A DNA stretch of 64,000 nt from Nitrospirota bacterium (GCA_014874185.1 JACWAF010000035.1:186001-250000); one strand, 5' to 3'. Counted from the first letter of the stretch, positions 1 to 10,341 are shown. Translations and numbers: made by a program. Notes: generated by a model from the sequence alone, not told the origin.

Positions 1-1075
1 TCTCGCGGTAGGGCTCTTTCTCGGTCTTTTTTCCTCCTTAACAATATTCTATTTTTTTACCTTCAAGAAGAATTATGCAGGTGCGTTAGGTCCTTGGGCG
101 AAGATAATCTTTTCATCCGGCCTGTGTTTCATGGTGTTGCAAGTCTTCATGACGCAGATATTGATCGCGAAAATGAAAGTCCGTCAATATATTGCCGTGG
201 GAATCGTCTCGTCCTTCGTAAATCTCTTTCTTTGTGCCTTGTTGGGTGCGCTCGGGCTACTCAGTCCCGGGGCAGCGCTTATTATCTATTCTTTGTATCA
301 AATTACCATGGCGACTCTGTCGTTATATTTTTTGAGAGAGGACATTTCCTTTGCGTATGCGCCGGATTTCAGATTGATATGGCGTACCTTTAAATACGGG
401 CTCCAGCTTTATGTCGCAAATCTCCTCCTAACGCTGGATCAGAATATCAGCCTCCTCATGATTGGCTTTCTTATGCCCGGACAATTCGACGCCGCCGGAT
501 ATTATTCGCGGGCCGTGACCCTATGCGGACTCATTCGTCTGCTGCCGACGGCCATGACGAACCTCCTTTATTCCCATTGGGCGGCTGTGCAAGGGCAGGA
601 GCGGACAAGGCAGGTGGAAAGGGTAATCCGTATTTATCTACTGTTCGGCGTGGCCTTTGTCATCACGCTGATCCTGGCTGGGAAGTATTTGATGATAGTT
701 ATGTACGGGCGGGCGTTTCTTCCTGCTGTCATCCCGCTCCAGATACTTGGGTTCCAACAGACAATGTGGATGATATCCAATGTTTTCCAGGCGCTTTTCG
801 CAGGTTCCGGAAAACCTACGCTGACGACGGTCAATATCGGCGGCGGCAACATGGTAAGCTTGGCAGGATCCTTTGTTCTTATACCGGTGTTGGGAATTGT
901 CGGGGCTGCTATAGCTCTGACCTGCGGACAGGCGGTTTACACGTTTCTTAACCTGCTCCAGGCAAGAAAGTACTTCGGCCTCAACTTCAGGAATTGCCTG
1001 GCGTTTAACCGACAGGACTTGACATATTTTCTAAGCGCCATGCGACGCAGAAAGAAATCGACGGTGCTCAGTTGA
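1..1075 (+). CDS. Polysaccharide flippase (Wzx/MATE-like), 5' truncated by the window edge
   Basis: Frame is open from base 2 through the 131..1075 ORF; multiple hydrophobic segments (LYVANLLLTLDQNISLLMIGFLMPGQFDAAGYYSRA) typical of O-antigen flippases. Confidence 0.8.
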   Translation, partial: LAVGLFLGLFSSLTIFYFFTFKKNYAGALGPWAKIIFSSGLCFMVLQVFMTQILIAKMKVRQYIAVGIVSSFVNLFLCALLGALGLLSPGAALIIYSLYQITMATLSLYFLREDISFAYAPDFRLIWRTFKYGLQLYVANLLLTLDQNISLLMIGFLMPGQFDAAGYYSRAVTLCGLIRLLPTAMTNLLYSHWAAVQGQERTRQVERVIRIYLLFGVAFVITLILAGKYLMIVMYGRAFLPAVIPLQILGFQQTMWMISNVFQALFAGSGKPTLTTVNIGGGNMVSLAGSFVLIPVLGIVGAAIALTCGQAVYTFLNLLQARKYFGLNFRNCLAFNRQDLTYFLSAMRRRKKSTVLS

Positions 1076-2514
1076 GTAAGAGAGGTCTCCACAAGTTACT
1101 CGCAGCCGTTGTAACAGCCGCGGTTGGAGCCTTGCTCTGTTGGCTCAATATTTACATCTTTATTTTTTTCCTGTCAGCCGCGGCCCTTGTCGTTCTGACG
1201 AGGCGCCCGGATTATTGTGCTTATCTTCTTCTCCTTGCCATGCCGCTTGACAGCTCATCGGGCGCCGGCCAGAACAATCCTGTAGGATTTCCCATAACAA
1301 ACGCCGTTATTGTCTTTTCGCTGATACTCGTTTTAATGACATACCTGATGCGCCCATCATATTTCCCGATAAAATGGTCTCGTTCGACCAAGATAATGCT
1401 GGCAGCAATCTTTTTTCTCACGGCCGCTCAACTTGAGAGTGTATTCGGTGCCTTTGACTTCGATTCGACCATTCGCCTGACAATAACAATCGCAAGCATG
1501 GGGTTGCAAACCTTGCTTTTTTTCGTTCTTGTTAAGGATGAGACTGTCTTGAGACGTGTGTTTACTTTTTTTCTGATATTAGCCGTCGCTATCTCTATAT
1601 TGAATGTCCTGACCGCCTTCCAGATTATCCCGCCGATCCTGGAAAGGCTCTCGGCGAGCAGAGAGTTGGGGAACTACAAAGTGCCTTTCAAGGGTGCTGC
1701 CGTATTGTTCGGCGGAAGGGGAACTTACGGTATTTTCATGCACGGGATTTTACCTATGGCCCTGCTTGCTCTCATGAAGGGCCCCACGAGGTTTGCCAAC
1801 TGGAGAAGGATATACACGGTGCCGGCGGTTATCGCGATATTGGCGGGTCTTGTTGTTACCCAATCCCGCAGCGCGTGGCTGGGTACCTTATTTATTCTGT
1901 TTTTCATGTCCCTTTTCTACCTGAATAATATGAGGATATCGAGAAAGATCATCTTTGCTGTCGGTGTGGCTGCAACCCTTTTCCTCTATCTGCTGCTGGC
2001 ATCCAATTTTGTTACTGACGTCAGAGATATGAGCGCTGAGACCGTCAGCGGCAGAATTGGCGGGTATGTTCTCGCTGTTAAGTCGTTCGGAGATAATCCT
2101 GTGTTCGGAATGGGGGATTCGAACCCCTACTTTATCGCTGCTCAGGGGCATGAACTGCACAACACCTATCTTACCGTCCTTGTTGACAACGGGCTCGTGG
2201 GATTCATTCCTTTTATGATGATTTTCTTCATGACCTTTAAAAGGCTCATGAAGATACTCGGGAGGAGCATTGATTACGATCACAGGTTTCTCGCCGTCTC
2301 CCTCTTCGGATCATTTATCGGACTCTCCACTGAGGCTTCTTTTTATCAGGGGTATTTCGTGAAGAATTTCTGGATGGTCTTGGCTTTGATTCTCATTTCC
2401 CTGAATTTTATCGAAGCCGGGAGGCTGCCGGACAAGAGACGCATAGGGCGATTTGAGGCGGACGGGACGCAGGATGGCGCCATGCTTCGTCATGGTTCGG
2501 CCGGCGGGGCATGA
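1072..2514 (+). CDS. O-antigen ligase/polymerase family membrane protein
   Basis: 480 aa, many TM segments, late motif GMGDSNPYFIAAQGHELHNTYLTVLVDNGLVGF typical of Wzy/WaaL-type proteins; TTG start overlaps the preceding stop. Confidence 0.8.
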   Translation: MSKRGLHKLLAAVVTAAVGALLCWLNIYIFIFFLSAAALVVLTRRPDYCAYLLLLAMPLDSSSGAGQNNPVGFPITNAVIVFSLILVLMTYLMRPSYFPIKWSRSTKIMLAAIFFLTAAQLESVFGAFDFDSTIRLTITIASMGLQTLLFFVLVKDETVLRRVFTFFLILAVAISILNVLTAFQIIPPILERLSASRELGNYKVPFKGAAVLFGGRGTYGIFMHGILPMALLALMKGPTRFANWRRIYTVPAVIAILAGLVVTQSRSAWLGTLFILFFMSLFYLNNMRISRKIIFAVGVAATLFLYLLLASNFVTDVRDMSAETVSGRIGGYVLAVKSFGDNPVFGMGDSNPYFIAAQGHELHNTYLTVLVDNGLVGFIPFMMIFFMTFKRLMKILGRSIDYDHRFLAVSLFGSFIGLSTEASFYQGYFVKNFWMVLALILISLNFIEAGRLPDKRRIGRFEADGTQDGAMLRHGSAGGA

Positions 2515-3668
2515 AGAGGGTCCTCGTAGTCATCACTCCTCTCAGCACGAGGGGAGGTACGATAAGGAGGTTGAAGCTTTGGATGTCCAATCTGGGGGCT
2601 TCTTATCATATCAGGGTCTTATGCTACGCGAGAGACTCGAAGGCTGTCGAGGCGCTGCAAAAAGAAGGAGTGGAAGTCAGGACGTCGGAGGGCCTCGGAA
2701 GGTTTGGGAGGACGACTATACTTGCCGGCGCATTTTCTGTTTCACGAGAGATCGGATCCTTTATGCCGGATGTCATTATCAGTATGTATTTATGGTCGGA
2801 TTTCCTGACGGCATTGGCGCTTCTCTGGAGGGGACTTCGGGGAAAGCGCCCTGCCCCCCACATTGTACATCTCGCGGGGGACCCTGTCCCGCCCGTAGCT
2901 TCATCAGCGATGAAGCGGATATATTCTGCGGTCGTGGGTTTTTACCTGAAAAGGGCTGATAAAGTTATATGCATCTCTCGAAGCGACATGGAGATGATTT
3001 CGTCGAGGTTCGGGATTGAGAAGAAGAACATCGAGGTGATACCGATAGGGATAAACATATCTGCGTCTGGAGGCCGGGCCTCGGTGCATGATCCGGTTGT
3101 CTTTGGGGTTGTCTCGCGATTATCGGCTGAAAAGAATATCGGCACCATTATCCGGGCTGTTAAGGGAGCCATAACGAATGGTGGACGGATGAGGCTTGAG
3201 ATCTACGGCGACGGTGCCGAAGAAGAGAATCTCAAGTGTCTCGTTGGGGAACTGGGGCTTTCCGAACATGTCTCTTTCCACGGCTGGATAGAAAATCCCT
3301 TGGAGGCGTTTGACGTTATCGACTGCCTCATAATGTTTTCAGAGACTGAAGGAACTCCGAGGGCTATCATGGAAGCAGGCGATAGGAGCGTGCCTGTTAT
3401 CGCAAAGGAAGTTGGCGGGATAGGGGAGATTGTTGTCGAATCTCAAACTGGCTATTTGGTTAAGACTGAAGAGGAATTGCTGGACCGGATGATGGAGTAT
3501 ATTAACTACCCCCATAAGATTCTTCAGATGGGGGGGGAAAATCGAGAATATATAGAAGGTAACCACTCTATTACTTGCGAAATCAGTAAGTTAACGCATC
3601 TCATCGGTGGGTTAAGCTTACTCGATAGATTAGAAGGTCATAGAAAGACGAGAGAAAAGGGCTTTTAA
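2511..3668 (+). CDS. Glycosyltransferase family 4-like
   Basis: GT-B features: VSRLSAEKNIGTIIRAV, SETEGTPRAIMEAGDRSVPVIAKEVGGIGEIV; overlaps upstream stop. Confidence 0.85.
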   Translation: MKRVLVVITPLSTRGGTIRRLKLWMSNLGASYHIRVLCYARDSKAVEALQKEGVEVRTSEGLGRFGRTTILAGAFSVSREIGSFMPDVIISMYLWSDFLTALALLWRGLRGKRPAPHIVHLAGDPVPPVASSAMKRIYSAVVGFYLKRADKVICISRSDMEMISSRFGIEKKNIEVIPIGINISASGGRASVHDPVVFGVVSRLSAEKNIGTIIRAVKGAITNGGRMRLEIYGDGAEEENLKCLVGELGLSEHVSFHGWIENPLEAFDVIDCLIMFSETEGTPRAIMEAGDRSVPVIAKEVGGIGEIVVESQTGYLVKTEEELLDRMMEYINYPHKILQMGGENREYIEGNHSITCEISKLTHLIGGLSLLDRLEGHRKTREKGF

Positions 3669-3731
3669 AAAGGCTTTTTATGAATTTGCGGCAGAAAAAA
3701 TAGAGGTCGACCTGCAAAAAAGGGAGTGCTT

Positions 3732-4901
3732 ATGGGCATAAAAGTTGCGATAATGAACATCACGCGGGGAGGCATGAGCGGTGGCTATAAGGCATATCTG
3801 AAGAATGTTGTGCCGCGAATGGCTGGCCATTCAGCTATAGACTCCATTTTATGTGCAACTCCAGCATCCGTAAATGTCAACGCGTTTCTGGGTACATTAC
3901 CCAACGTACAATTTGTGTGTTGCGCACCGTTTATCCCTTTCCATTATGGCCCGGATAGAATTTTGTGGGAACATTTGAAGCGTTTTTCGCCAGATGTAAT
4001 ATTTGTTCCGATAGAACGAAGCTTTAACTTTGAAGGCGTCCCCATCATTAATATGGTCCAAAACATGGCACCGATGATCTATTCTGGGCGCAGCAATTCA
4101 TTCGGGGAGCGCATCCGTAACTTTATTCAGCTCCTCGAAGCAAGAAAAGCCGCGAGAAAATCTGAGCACATTATTGCAGTGACCAACTTTGTGCATGACT
4201 TTCTTGCTGAACAATGGGAAATACCTCTCGATCGTATGAGTGTAATACATTACGGGCGCAATGTACCACCAGCGGCCAAAATGGATAATGGAGGCGAAGA
4301 CCCCATTTTTAGGCACTTGAAGGGAAGCTTTCTCTTCACAGTGGGCTCGATTGACCCCTTCAGAGGACTTGAGGATCTCTTGATGGCGGTGAAAAAGTTA
4401 GTCTCAGAGGGGATAGATGTTGGTTGCCTTGTAATTGCTGGGACCGCGAGAAAAAGCATGATCCGATATAAGAGAAAGTTACAGAAGTGGGTAGATAAAG
4501 AGGGATTGTCCACGAAAGTTCTGTGGGTGGGGCATCTCGACGAAGGCGCAATGTCGTGGTGTTATTACAATTGTAAAGCATTTGTGATGACCAGCAGAGT
4601 GGAATCATTTGGTATGATTGCTTTGGAAGCCCTATCTCACGGGTGTGTGTGTATCGCCGCCGATAATCCCTGTTTGCCGGAGATATTTGGAAGCGCCGCT
4701 CTATATTATCCGCCAATGAGATGGGAGATTCTTGTGGACAGGATCAAATATGTGCTTGGTTTGGATAGCCAGCGGATTAGCGAAATATCCTTGTTAGCGA
4801 AAAAAAGGGCAGGTGTATTTTCTTGGAACGTTGCTGTAAATAAGACCGTATCCTTATTTGAGGATGTAGCTGAGAGGCGAATGCGTCAAAATTCAGGATA
4901 G
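3732..4901 (+). CDS. Glycosyltransferase family 4-like
   Basis: GT-B motifs: FLFTVGSIDPFRGLEDLLMAVKKL, VMTSRVESFGMIALEALSHGCVCIAADNPCLPEIFG; alternative GTG start at 3726. Confidence 0.85.
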   Translation: MGIKVAIMNITRGGMSGGYKAYLKNVVPRMAGHSAIDSILCATPASVNVNAFLGTLPNVQFVCCAPFIPFHYGPDRILWEHLKRFSPDVIFVPIERSFNFEGVPIINMVQNMAPMIYSGRSNSFGERIRNFIQLLEARKAARKSEHIIAVTNFVHDFLAEQWEIPLDRMSVIHYGRNVPPAAKMDNGGEDPIFRHLKGSFLFTVGSIDPFRGLEDLLMAVKKLVSEGIDVGCLVIAGTARKSMIRYKRKLQKWVDKEGLSTKVLWVGHLDEGAMSWCYYNCKAFVMTSRVESFGMIALEALSHGCVCIAADNPCLPEIFGSAALYYPPMRWEILVDRIKYVLGLDSQRISEISLLAKKRAGVFSWNVAVNKTVSLFEDVAERRMRQNSG

Positions 4902-4968
4902 TAAGGAGAGGTGCAATTGGCGCATGCCTTAGAGAGGTCACATAATAAAATGGCTGCAAAGGGGGACC

Positions 4969-5679
4969 ATGGAATACTTTAGAAGGGATAAAACTTTTTA
5001 TGATAATGAGTATTTGCTTAATAATCCAGCATGGGATGTGGAAGATTCTCCTTGGAAAGCCGAACACATAATCAAAATGATTGAAAGACATTCTCTTACT
5101 AGTAATATTAAGAAAGTCTGCGAAGTCGGCTGCGGCGCTGGCGAAATACTAAATCAGTTACATGCAAGAATGGCAAGCGATATTTTATTTGAGGGATATG
5201 AAATATCTTCGCAAGCGTTTTCTCTCTGTAAACAGAGAGAAAAGGAAAGACTTAATTATTACTGCGAAGATTTTATTGAAAGCTCCAAATTTTACGATCT
5301 GGTTTTATGCATGGATGTTATTGAACATGTGGAGGACTACCTCGGGTTTTTGAGGAAAATCAGGGGAAAAGCGGAGTATAAGCTCTTTCATATACCGCTG
5401 GACATAACTGTTGTATCGACGGTAAGAAATAGCTTATTAAATGCAAGGATAAAGGTCGGCCATTTGCACTATTTCACTAAGGCAACAGCTCTGGCGTGCT
5501 TGATAGACACCGGCTATGAAATAGTGGATTCTTGCTACACCTCAGGGTCTATCGATCTGCCTTCGAAATCGGTAAAAACCTGGCTTGCGAGGTTCCCAAG
5601 AAAACTACTCTTTGAATTAAACAAGGATATCGCCGTTCGTTTTCTGAGCGGGTTTTCGTTGCTCGTGTTGGCAAAATGA
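4969..5679 (+). CDS. Class I SAM-dependent methyltransferase
   Basis: KVCEVGCGAGEILNQL SAM-binding motif; LVLCMDVIEHVEDY. Confidence 0.85.
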   Translation: MEYFRRDKTFYDNEYLLNNPAWDVEDSPWKAEHIIKMIERHSLTSNIKKVCEVGCGAGEILNQLHARMASDILFEGYEISSQAFSLCKQREKERLNYYCEDFIESSKFYDLVLCMDVIEHVEDYLGFLRKIRGKAEYKLFHIPLDITVVSTVRNSLLNARIKVGHLHYFTKATALACLIDTGYEIVDSCYTSGSIDLPSKSVKTWLARFPRKLLFELNKDIAVRFLSGFSLLVLAK

Positions 5680-5727
5680 AATTCAATTTGGTGGCTTATG
5701 CCGTCAAAAAAATTCAGGGAGAACGAA

Positions 5728-6753
5728 ATGTTTAAGGACAAGACAATACTCATAACAGGCGGCACCGGGTCGTTTGGCAACGAAGTCCTCACCCGGTTTA
5801 TCAAGACCGGTCAGGCGTATAAAGAAATCAGGATCTTCAGCAGGGACGAGTTGAAACAGGATCTGATGCGAAACGAGCTGAAGAATCCAAAGGTGAAATT
5901 TTACATCGGCGACGTGAGGGACAGGGCGAGCGTGGACGGGGTGATGGAAGGCGTCGACCTCGTCTTTCATGCGGCTGCCCTGAAGCAGGTGCCTTCCTGC
6001 GAGTTTTTCCCCATGCAGGCGGTGCTTACAAACGTTGTGGGCAGCAATAACGTGATCGAATCGGCGATAAAACATAACGTTTCCAAAGTGGTCTGCCTCA
6101 GCACCGACAAGGCGGTCTATCCGATCAATGCCATGGGGCTTTCGAAGGCCCTTATGGAAAAAGTCGCGCAGGCTGCTGCGAGAAAGCTGCCGAACGGAGA
6201 CACGAAGGTTTGTGCCGTGAGGTACGGCAACGTTATGTGTTCGCGAGGCTCGGTTATCCCGCTTTTCATGAAACAGATAAAGGAGAAAAAGCCGCTGACC
6301 GTTACCGAGCCGGGAATGACGAGGTTCATGCTTTCTCTCGAAAACGCAATTGACCTGGTGTTCTATGCCTTTGCTAATGCCGGTCAGGGCGACATCTTTG
6401 TGAAAAAGGCCCCGGCCTGTACGGTGGCTGACCTTGTGACCGCGCTGCAGGCCCTCTTTAAATCCGACCTGCCGGTAGCGGTTATCGGCATACGGCATGG
6501 AGAAAAGATATTCGAGACCCTTATGACGAGGGATGAATTGAGGAGATCGAACGATCTCGGGGATTATTACAGGATCAATATGGATGACCGGGACCTGAAT
6601 TACGACAAATACTTCACCGAAGGCGATACCGAAGAATCAGGCATCGATGATTACACGTCTCATAACACCTACAGGCTCGGGGTAAAGGAGGTCGAAGCCC
6701 TCCTGTTGACACTGCTGGAAGTGAGATCGGAACTCGGAGAGGCGATTGGATGA
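5728..6753 (+). CDS. fnlA: UDP-GlcNAc 4,6-dehydratase/5-epimerase (FnlA/WbjB/CapE family)
   Basis: ILITGGTGSFGNEVL NAD-binding motif and FHAAALKQVPSCEFFPMQAV/LSTDKAVYPINAMG signature; AGGGAG RBS before ATG 5728. Confidence 0.8.
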   Translation: MFKDKTILITGGTGSFGNEVLTRFIKTGQAYKEIRIFSRDELKQDLMRNELKNPKVKFYIGDVRDRASVDGVMEGVDLVFHAAALKQVPSCEFFPMQAVLTNVVGSNNVIESAIKHNVSKVVCLSTDKAVYPINAMGLSKALMEKVAQAAARKLPNGDTKVCAVRYGNVMCSRGSVIPLFMKQIKEKKPLTVTEPGMTRFMLSLENAIDLVFYAFANAGQGDIFVKKAPACTVADLVTALQALFKSDLPVAVIGIRHGEKIFETLMTRDELRRSNDLGDYYRINMDDRDLNYDKYFTEGDTEESGIDDYTSHNTYRLGVKEVEALLLTLLEVRSELGEAIG

Positions 6754-7091
6754 TATGCATGATCGTGCGGGTCGAATTGGCGGCCGGAATGAAAGGCGAA
6801 TACATGAAGGAATACAGGAAGATCGCCTCTGCGGTGAAACAGCAGGAGGGGTGCATCGAATACAACCTGTTTGTAGATTCGGAGGACCCCCGGTTCGATA
6901 ACGAGAAGAGGGCCGACACCCTCGTATTTGTTGAAAAATGGGAGAGCATCGAGGCGCTCCAGGGCCACTCAGGGAGCGACGTGATGCAGCGGTTCAGGGA
7001 GCGGGTGAAGGGCTTGCGGGCGGGCTCTGCTTATGAACTTCTTAAACCTGCTGTCAGTGATGCTGATATCCTTGGAAAGGAGGACGAATGA
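6750..7091 (+). CDS. Antibiotic biosynthesis monooxygenase (ABM) domain / YgiN-like small protein
   Basis: 113 aa; pattern ELAAGMKGEYMKEYRKIASAVKQQEGCIEYNLFVDSEDP..LVFVEKWESIEALQGH; ATGA overlap with upstream gene. Confidence 0.65.
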   Translation: MICMIVRVELAAGMKGEYMKEYRKIASAVKQQEGCIEYNLFVDSEDPRFDNEKRADTLVFVEKWESIEALQGHSGSDVMQRFRERVKGLRAGSAYELLKPAVSDADILGKEDE

Positions 7092-8005
7092 GGATCCTTA
7101 TACTCGGCGGGACCGGCATGATAGGTCACAAATTATGGCACGCTCTCCCGAAGAGGTTTCAGGACGTCTATACCGTCATTCACAGGGAGAAAAGCGGATT
7201 TTCTGCGGCATTGTATGACAATGAGCGGGTAATCGAATCCTTCGACGTATCGGACTTCCACCTTCTGGATGGCCTGCTGCGCGGCATAAGGCCGGATGTC
7301 ATTTTGAACTGTATAGGGATTACGAAGCGTCATCCTGAGGCGAATGATTCGACATCGTGCCTGACACTGAACTCCCTTCTGCCTCACAGGCTCGCCCGAT
7401 GGGGCTTGAGCCACAAGGCCAGGATTTTTCAATTCAGCACGGACTGCATATTCAACGGCAAAACAGCTCATCCCTACACGGAGGAGAGTCTCCCTTCAGC
7501 GGAGGATCTCTACGGCCGGACAAAATATATGGGAGAAATATACGGCGAGAACTGTCTGACGCTCAGGACATCCTTTATAGGCAGAGAACTTGTTTCCCGC
7601 ACCGAGCTTCTCGAATGGCTCCTTGCGCAAAACGGCAAAACGATAAAGGGCTACAGAAACGCGCTGTATACCGGGGTATCCACCCTGTTTCTGGCCCGGG
7701 TGGTTGGAGATCTGATTGAATTTCATCCGGCCCTGTCGGGTTTGTACCACCTTTCGGGTGCGGCGATCTCCAAATATGAGCTCCTCTGTCTGGCGAGGGA
7801 TGCCTTCTCGCTCGACATTGAGATAGTCCCCGAGGACTCATTTGTCTGCAACAGGTCGCTGGCAGGCGGCCGATTCAGGGCCGAGACCGGAATCGAAGCG
7901 CCTCCGTGGCCGGAAATGATGCGGGAAATTGCGGCTGATGCAGAAATTTACGGCGATGCTGCCGGCTCGAATCAGGAAAAAAAAGGTTCAAGGGAGGTCT
8001 TGTGA
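7088..8005 (+). CDS. SDR family sugar reductase (RfbD/FnlB-like)
   Basis: MRILILGGTGMIGHKLW, FQFSTDCIFNGKTAHPYTEESLPSAEDLYGRTKYMGE. Confidence 0.8.
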   Translation: MRILILGGTGMIGHKLWHALPKRFQDVYTVIHREKSGFSAALYDNERVIESFDVSDFHLLDGLLRGIRPDVILNCIGITKRHPEANDSTSCLTLNSLLPHRLARWGLSHKARIFQFSTDCIFNGKTAHPYTEESLPSAEDLYGRTKYMGEIYGENCLTLRTSFIGRELVSRTELLEWLLAQNGKTIKGYRNALYTGVSTLFLARVVGDLIEFHPALSGLYHLSGAAISKYELLCLARDAFSLDIEIVPEDSFVCNRSLAGGRFRAETGIEAPPWPEMMREIAADAEIYGDAAGSNQEKKGSREVL

Positions 8006-9102
8006 GCGAACAGGGAAGGATTCCTCAATTCAGGTCTTTTGTGGACAAAACGGATTACGCCTTCATAGAAAGGGCGTTCGAAAAGAACTATATCGCGGAA
8101 GGACCGCATGCCGCCGAGTTCGAGCGGAAGTTGCTGGACATGATAGGCGCCAGATACGGTTGCTTTGCGAGCAACGGGACGGTTGCCATTTACCTTGCGT
8201 TGCGCGCGCTGGGCATCAAGCCCGGGGACGAGGTAATTGTGCAGAACATTACCTTCATAGCCTCCGCGAACGCGGTCGAGATGACAGGCGCACGTCCGGT
8301 CTTCGCGGATGTCCTTTCTTACAGGGATTTGAGTATTGACCTCTCGAAGGTGCGCCTCACGCCCGGTACACGGGCCATGATCGTTTGTCCTCTTTTTGGA
8401 ACGGCGTGCAGCAATATAGAAGAAGTCAGGGACTATTGCGCCGGGAACAACATCATCCTCGTTGAGGATGCTGCGCAGGCACTGGGGATCAGAAATGACG
8501 GCGGCCACTGCGGGACTTTCGGAAAAGCCGGAACATTCTCTTTTTACGCCGATAAGACGATTACAACCGGAGAAGGCGGGTTCGTTGTAACCGACGATGA
8601 GGAAGTATATGAGAGGATGAGATATCTGAGGAACCAGGGGCGGAAGAAGAGCGGAACATTCATCCACCCTGAGATAGGGTACAATTTCAGGATTACTGAT
8701 ATCCAGGCATGCCTGGGGCTTGCCCAGCTCGCCAAAATCGAGACGATCGTCCGCGAGAAACAGAAGATATACGAGTTGTACCGAGGCCATCTCGGCGACA
8801 GCGTAGAGTTCCTGAAGCTTCGGGACGACTTCACCCATATCCCGTTCAGGGTTGTGATCTTCGTGAGAGATGCTGAAAAGACCATGGCATACATGTCCGA
8901 CAGAGGGATAGAGCCGAGGAGCGTTTTTTACCCGCTTCACAAACAGCCGTGCTATCGCTCTCTTGGGTGCCGTGACGAGGACTTCAGAAACTCCGTGGAG
9001 TGCTTCGAGAGAGGCATCTGTCTTCCCACATGGGTGGGACTCCAACCCGAACAGATCAAATATATCTCGGATGTGGTAAAAGAGGCCATTGCGGCACAGT
9101 GA
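8002..9102 (+). CDS. DegT/DnrJ/EryC1/StrS family PLP aminotransferase
   Basis: FASNGTVAIYLALRALGIKPGDEVIVQNITFIASANAV, ILVEDAAQALGI, GTFSFYADKTITTGEGGFV. Confidence 0.9.
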   Translation: MSEQGRIPQFRSFVDKTDYAFIERAFEKNYIAEGPHAAEFERKLLDMIGARYGCFASNGTVAIYLALRALGIKPGDEVIVQNITFIASANAVEMTGARPVFADVLSYRDLSIDLSKVRLTPGTRAMIVCPLFGTACSNIEEVRDYCAGNNIILVEDAAQALGIRNDGGHCGTFGKAGTFSFYADKTITTGEGGFVVTDDEEVYERMRYLRNQGRKKSGTFIHPEIGYNFRITDIQACLGLAQLAKIETIVREKQKIYELYRGHLGDSVEFLKLRDDFTHIPFRVVIFVRDAEKTMAYMSDRGIEPRSVFYPLHKQPCYRSLGCRDEDFRNSVECFERGICLPTWVGLQPEQIKYISDVVKEAIAAQ

Positions 9103-9122
9103 ATTCCAGCGAGAGGTGAACT

Positions 9123-10244
9123 ATGAAAGTAATGACGATTGTGGGCACAAGGCCCGAGATCATCAAATTAAGCAGGGTTATTGCAGAAGTAGAAAAGCAT
9201 CTTTCCCATGTGTTGGTCCATACCGGGCAGAACTATGATTACGAGCTGAACGAGATTTTTTTCAGCGATCTCGGGGTGAGAAAACCCGATTACTTCCTGG
9301 ATGCTGCGGGAGAGAGCGTTGCCGAGACGATCGGGAACGTGATAGCGAAGGCCGATAAAGTGATGGAGAGGGAGTCGCCGGATGCGGTTCTCTTTTACGG
9401 CGACACCAACAGCTGTCTTGCCGTGATTTCCGCCAAGAGAAGAAAGGTCCCCATATTTCATATGGAAGCAGGCAACAGGTGTTTTGATCAGCGCGTGCCG
9501 GAGGAACTAAATAGAAAAATCCTGGACCACCTCAGCGACATAAATATGACGATCACGGAGCACGCGCGGAGATACCTTCTTTCCGAGGGGCTGAGGCCCG
9601 AAACTGTCATCAAGGCGGGATCGCCCATGAAAGAGGTCCTCGAATTCTATATGCCTCGAATTTCGGCATCGGATGTCCTTTCCCGGCTCGGACTCGAACC
9701 CGGCCGCTTTTTTGTTATCAGCGCCCACAGGGAGGAGAATGTCGACTCGGATTCCAATTTCAACAACCTGCTCGATTCTCTCAATGCCGTTGCTGCGAAG
9801 TACGATATGCCCGTAATCGTATCGACCCATCCCCGAACAAGAAAGAGGATGGAGGGGCTGGGCAGAAAGGATTTTGACGAAAGGATCAGGTTCATGAAGC
9901 CTCTCGGCTTTTTTGATTACGTGAAGCTCCAGACGGAGGCCATGTGTGTTATCTCGGACAGCGGGACAATAACCGAGGAATCGTCGATCCTCAATTTCCC
10001 GGCGATAATGATCCGGCAGGCCCATGAGCGACCTGAGGGCATGGACGAAGGTGTTCTCATTATGAGCGGGCTAATGCCTGAACGGGTGCTGCAGTCGGTC
10101 GGGATCGTGATGTCCCAGTACGAAAAAGGGAAAAGGCATTTCAACCTCGTTCGTGACTACGACACCGATAACTTCTCGGAAAAGGTCCTTCGTATCATTA
10201 TGAGTTACACCGATTACGTGAACCGGACCGTATGGTTCAAATAA
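9123..10244 (+). CDS. UDP-N-acetylglucosamine 2-epimerase family (WecB/FnlC-like)
   Basis: MKVMTIVGTRPEIIKLSRVI, VLVHTGQNYDYELNEIFF, VISDSGTITEESSILNFPAIMIR. Confidence 0.9.
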   Translation: MKVMTIVGTRPEIIKLSRVIAEVEKHLSHVLVHTGQNYDYELNEIFFSDLGVRKPDYFLDAAGESVAETIGNVIAKADKVMERESPDAVLFYGDTNSCLAVISAKRRKVPIFHMEAGNRCFDQRVPEELNRKILDHLSDINMTITEHARRYLLSEGLRPETVIKAGSPMKEVLEFYMPRISASDVLSRLGLEPGRFFVISAHREENVDSDSNFNNLLDSLNAVAAKYDMPVIVSTHPRTRKRMEGLGRKDFDERIRFMKPLGFFDYVKLQTEAMCVISDSGTITEESSILNFPAIMIRQAHERPEGMDEGVLIMSGLMPERVLQSVGIVMSQYEKGKRHFNLVRDYDTDNFSEKVLRIIMSYTDYVNRTVWFK

Positions 10245-10341
10245 TCGATGAGAAAATTGCGTAAACGCAGGATTCGCAGTGTAAAGGAAGATAAGGGAGC
10301 AACTTGGCGGCAAATATTGTATCAGTACCGGGGCTGAGAAG

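Noticed and set aside
2111-2127. GGGGATTCGAACCCC resembling a tRNA T-arm on the minus strand
   Set aside because: Lies inside the O-antigen ligase coding frame (GMGDSNPYF) with no surrounding cloverleaf.
7972-9045. 357-aa minus-strand ORF
   Set aside because: Antisense to the DegT aminotransferase; GC-rich frame artefact.
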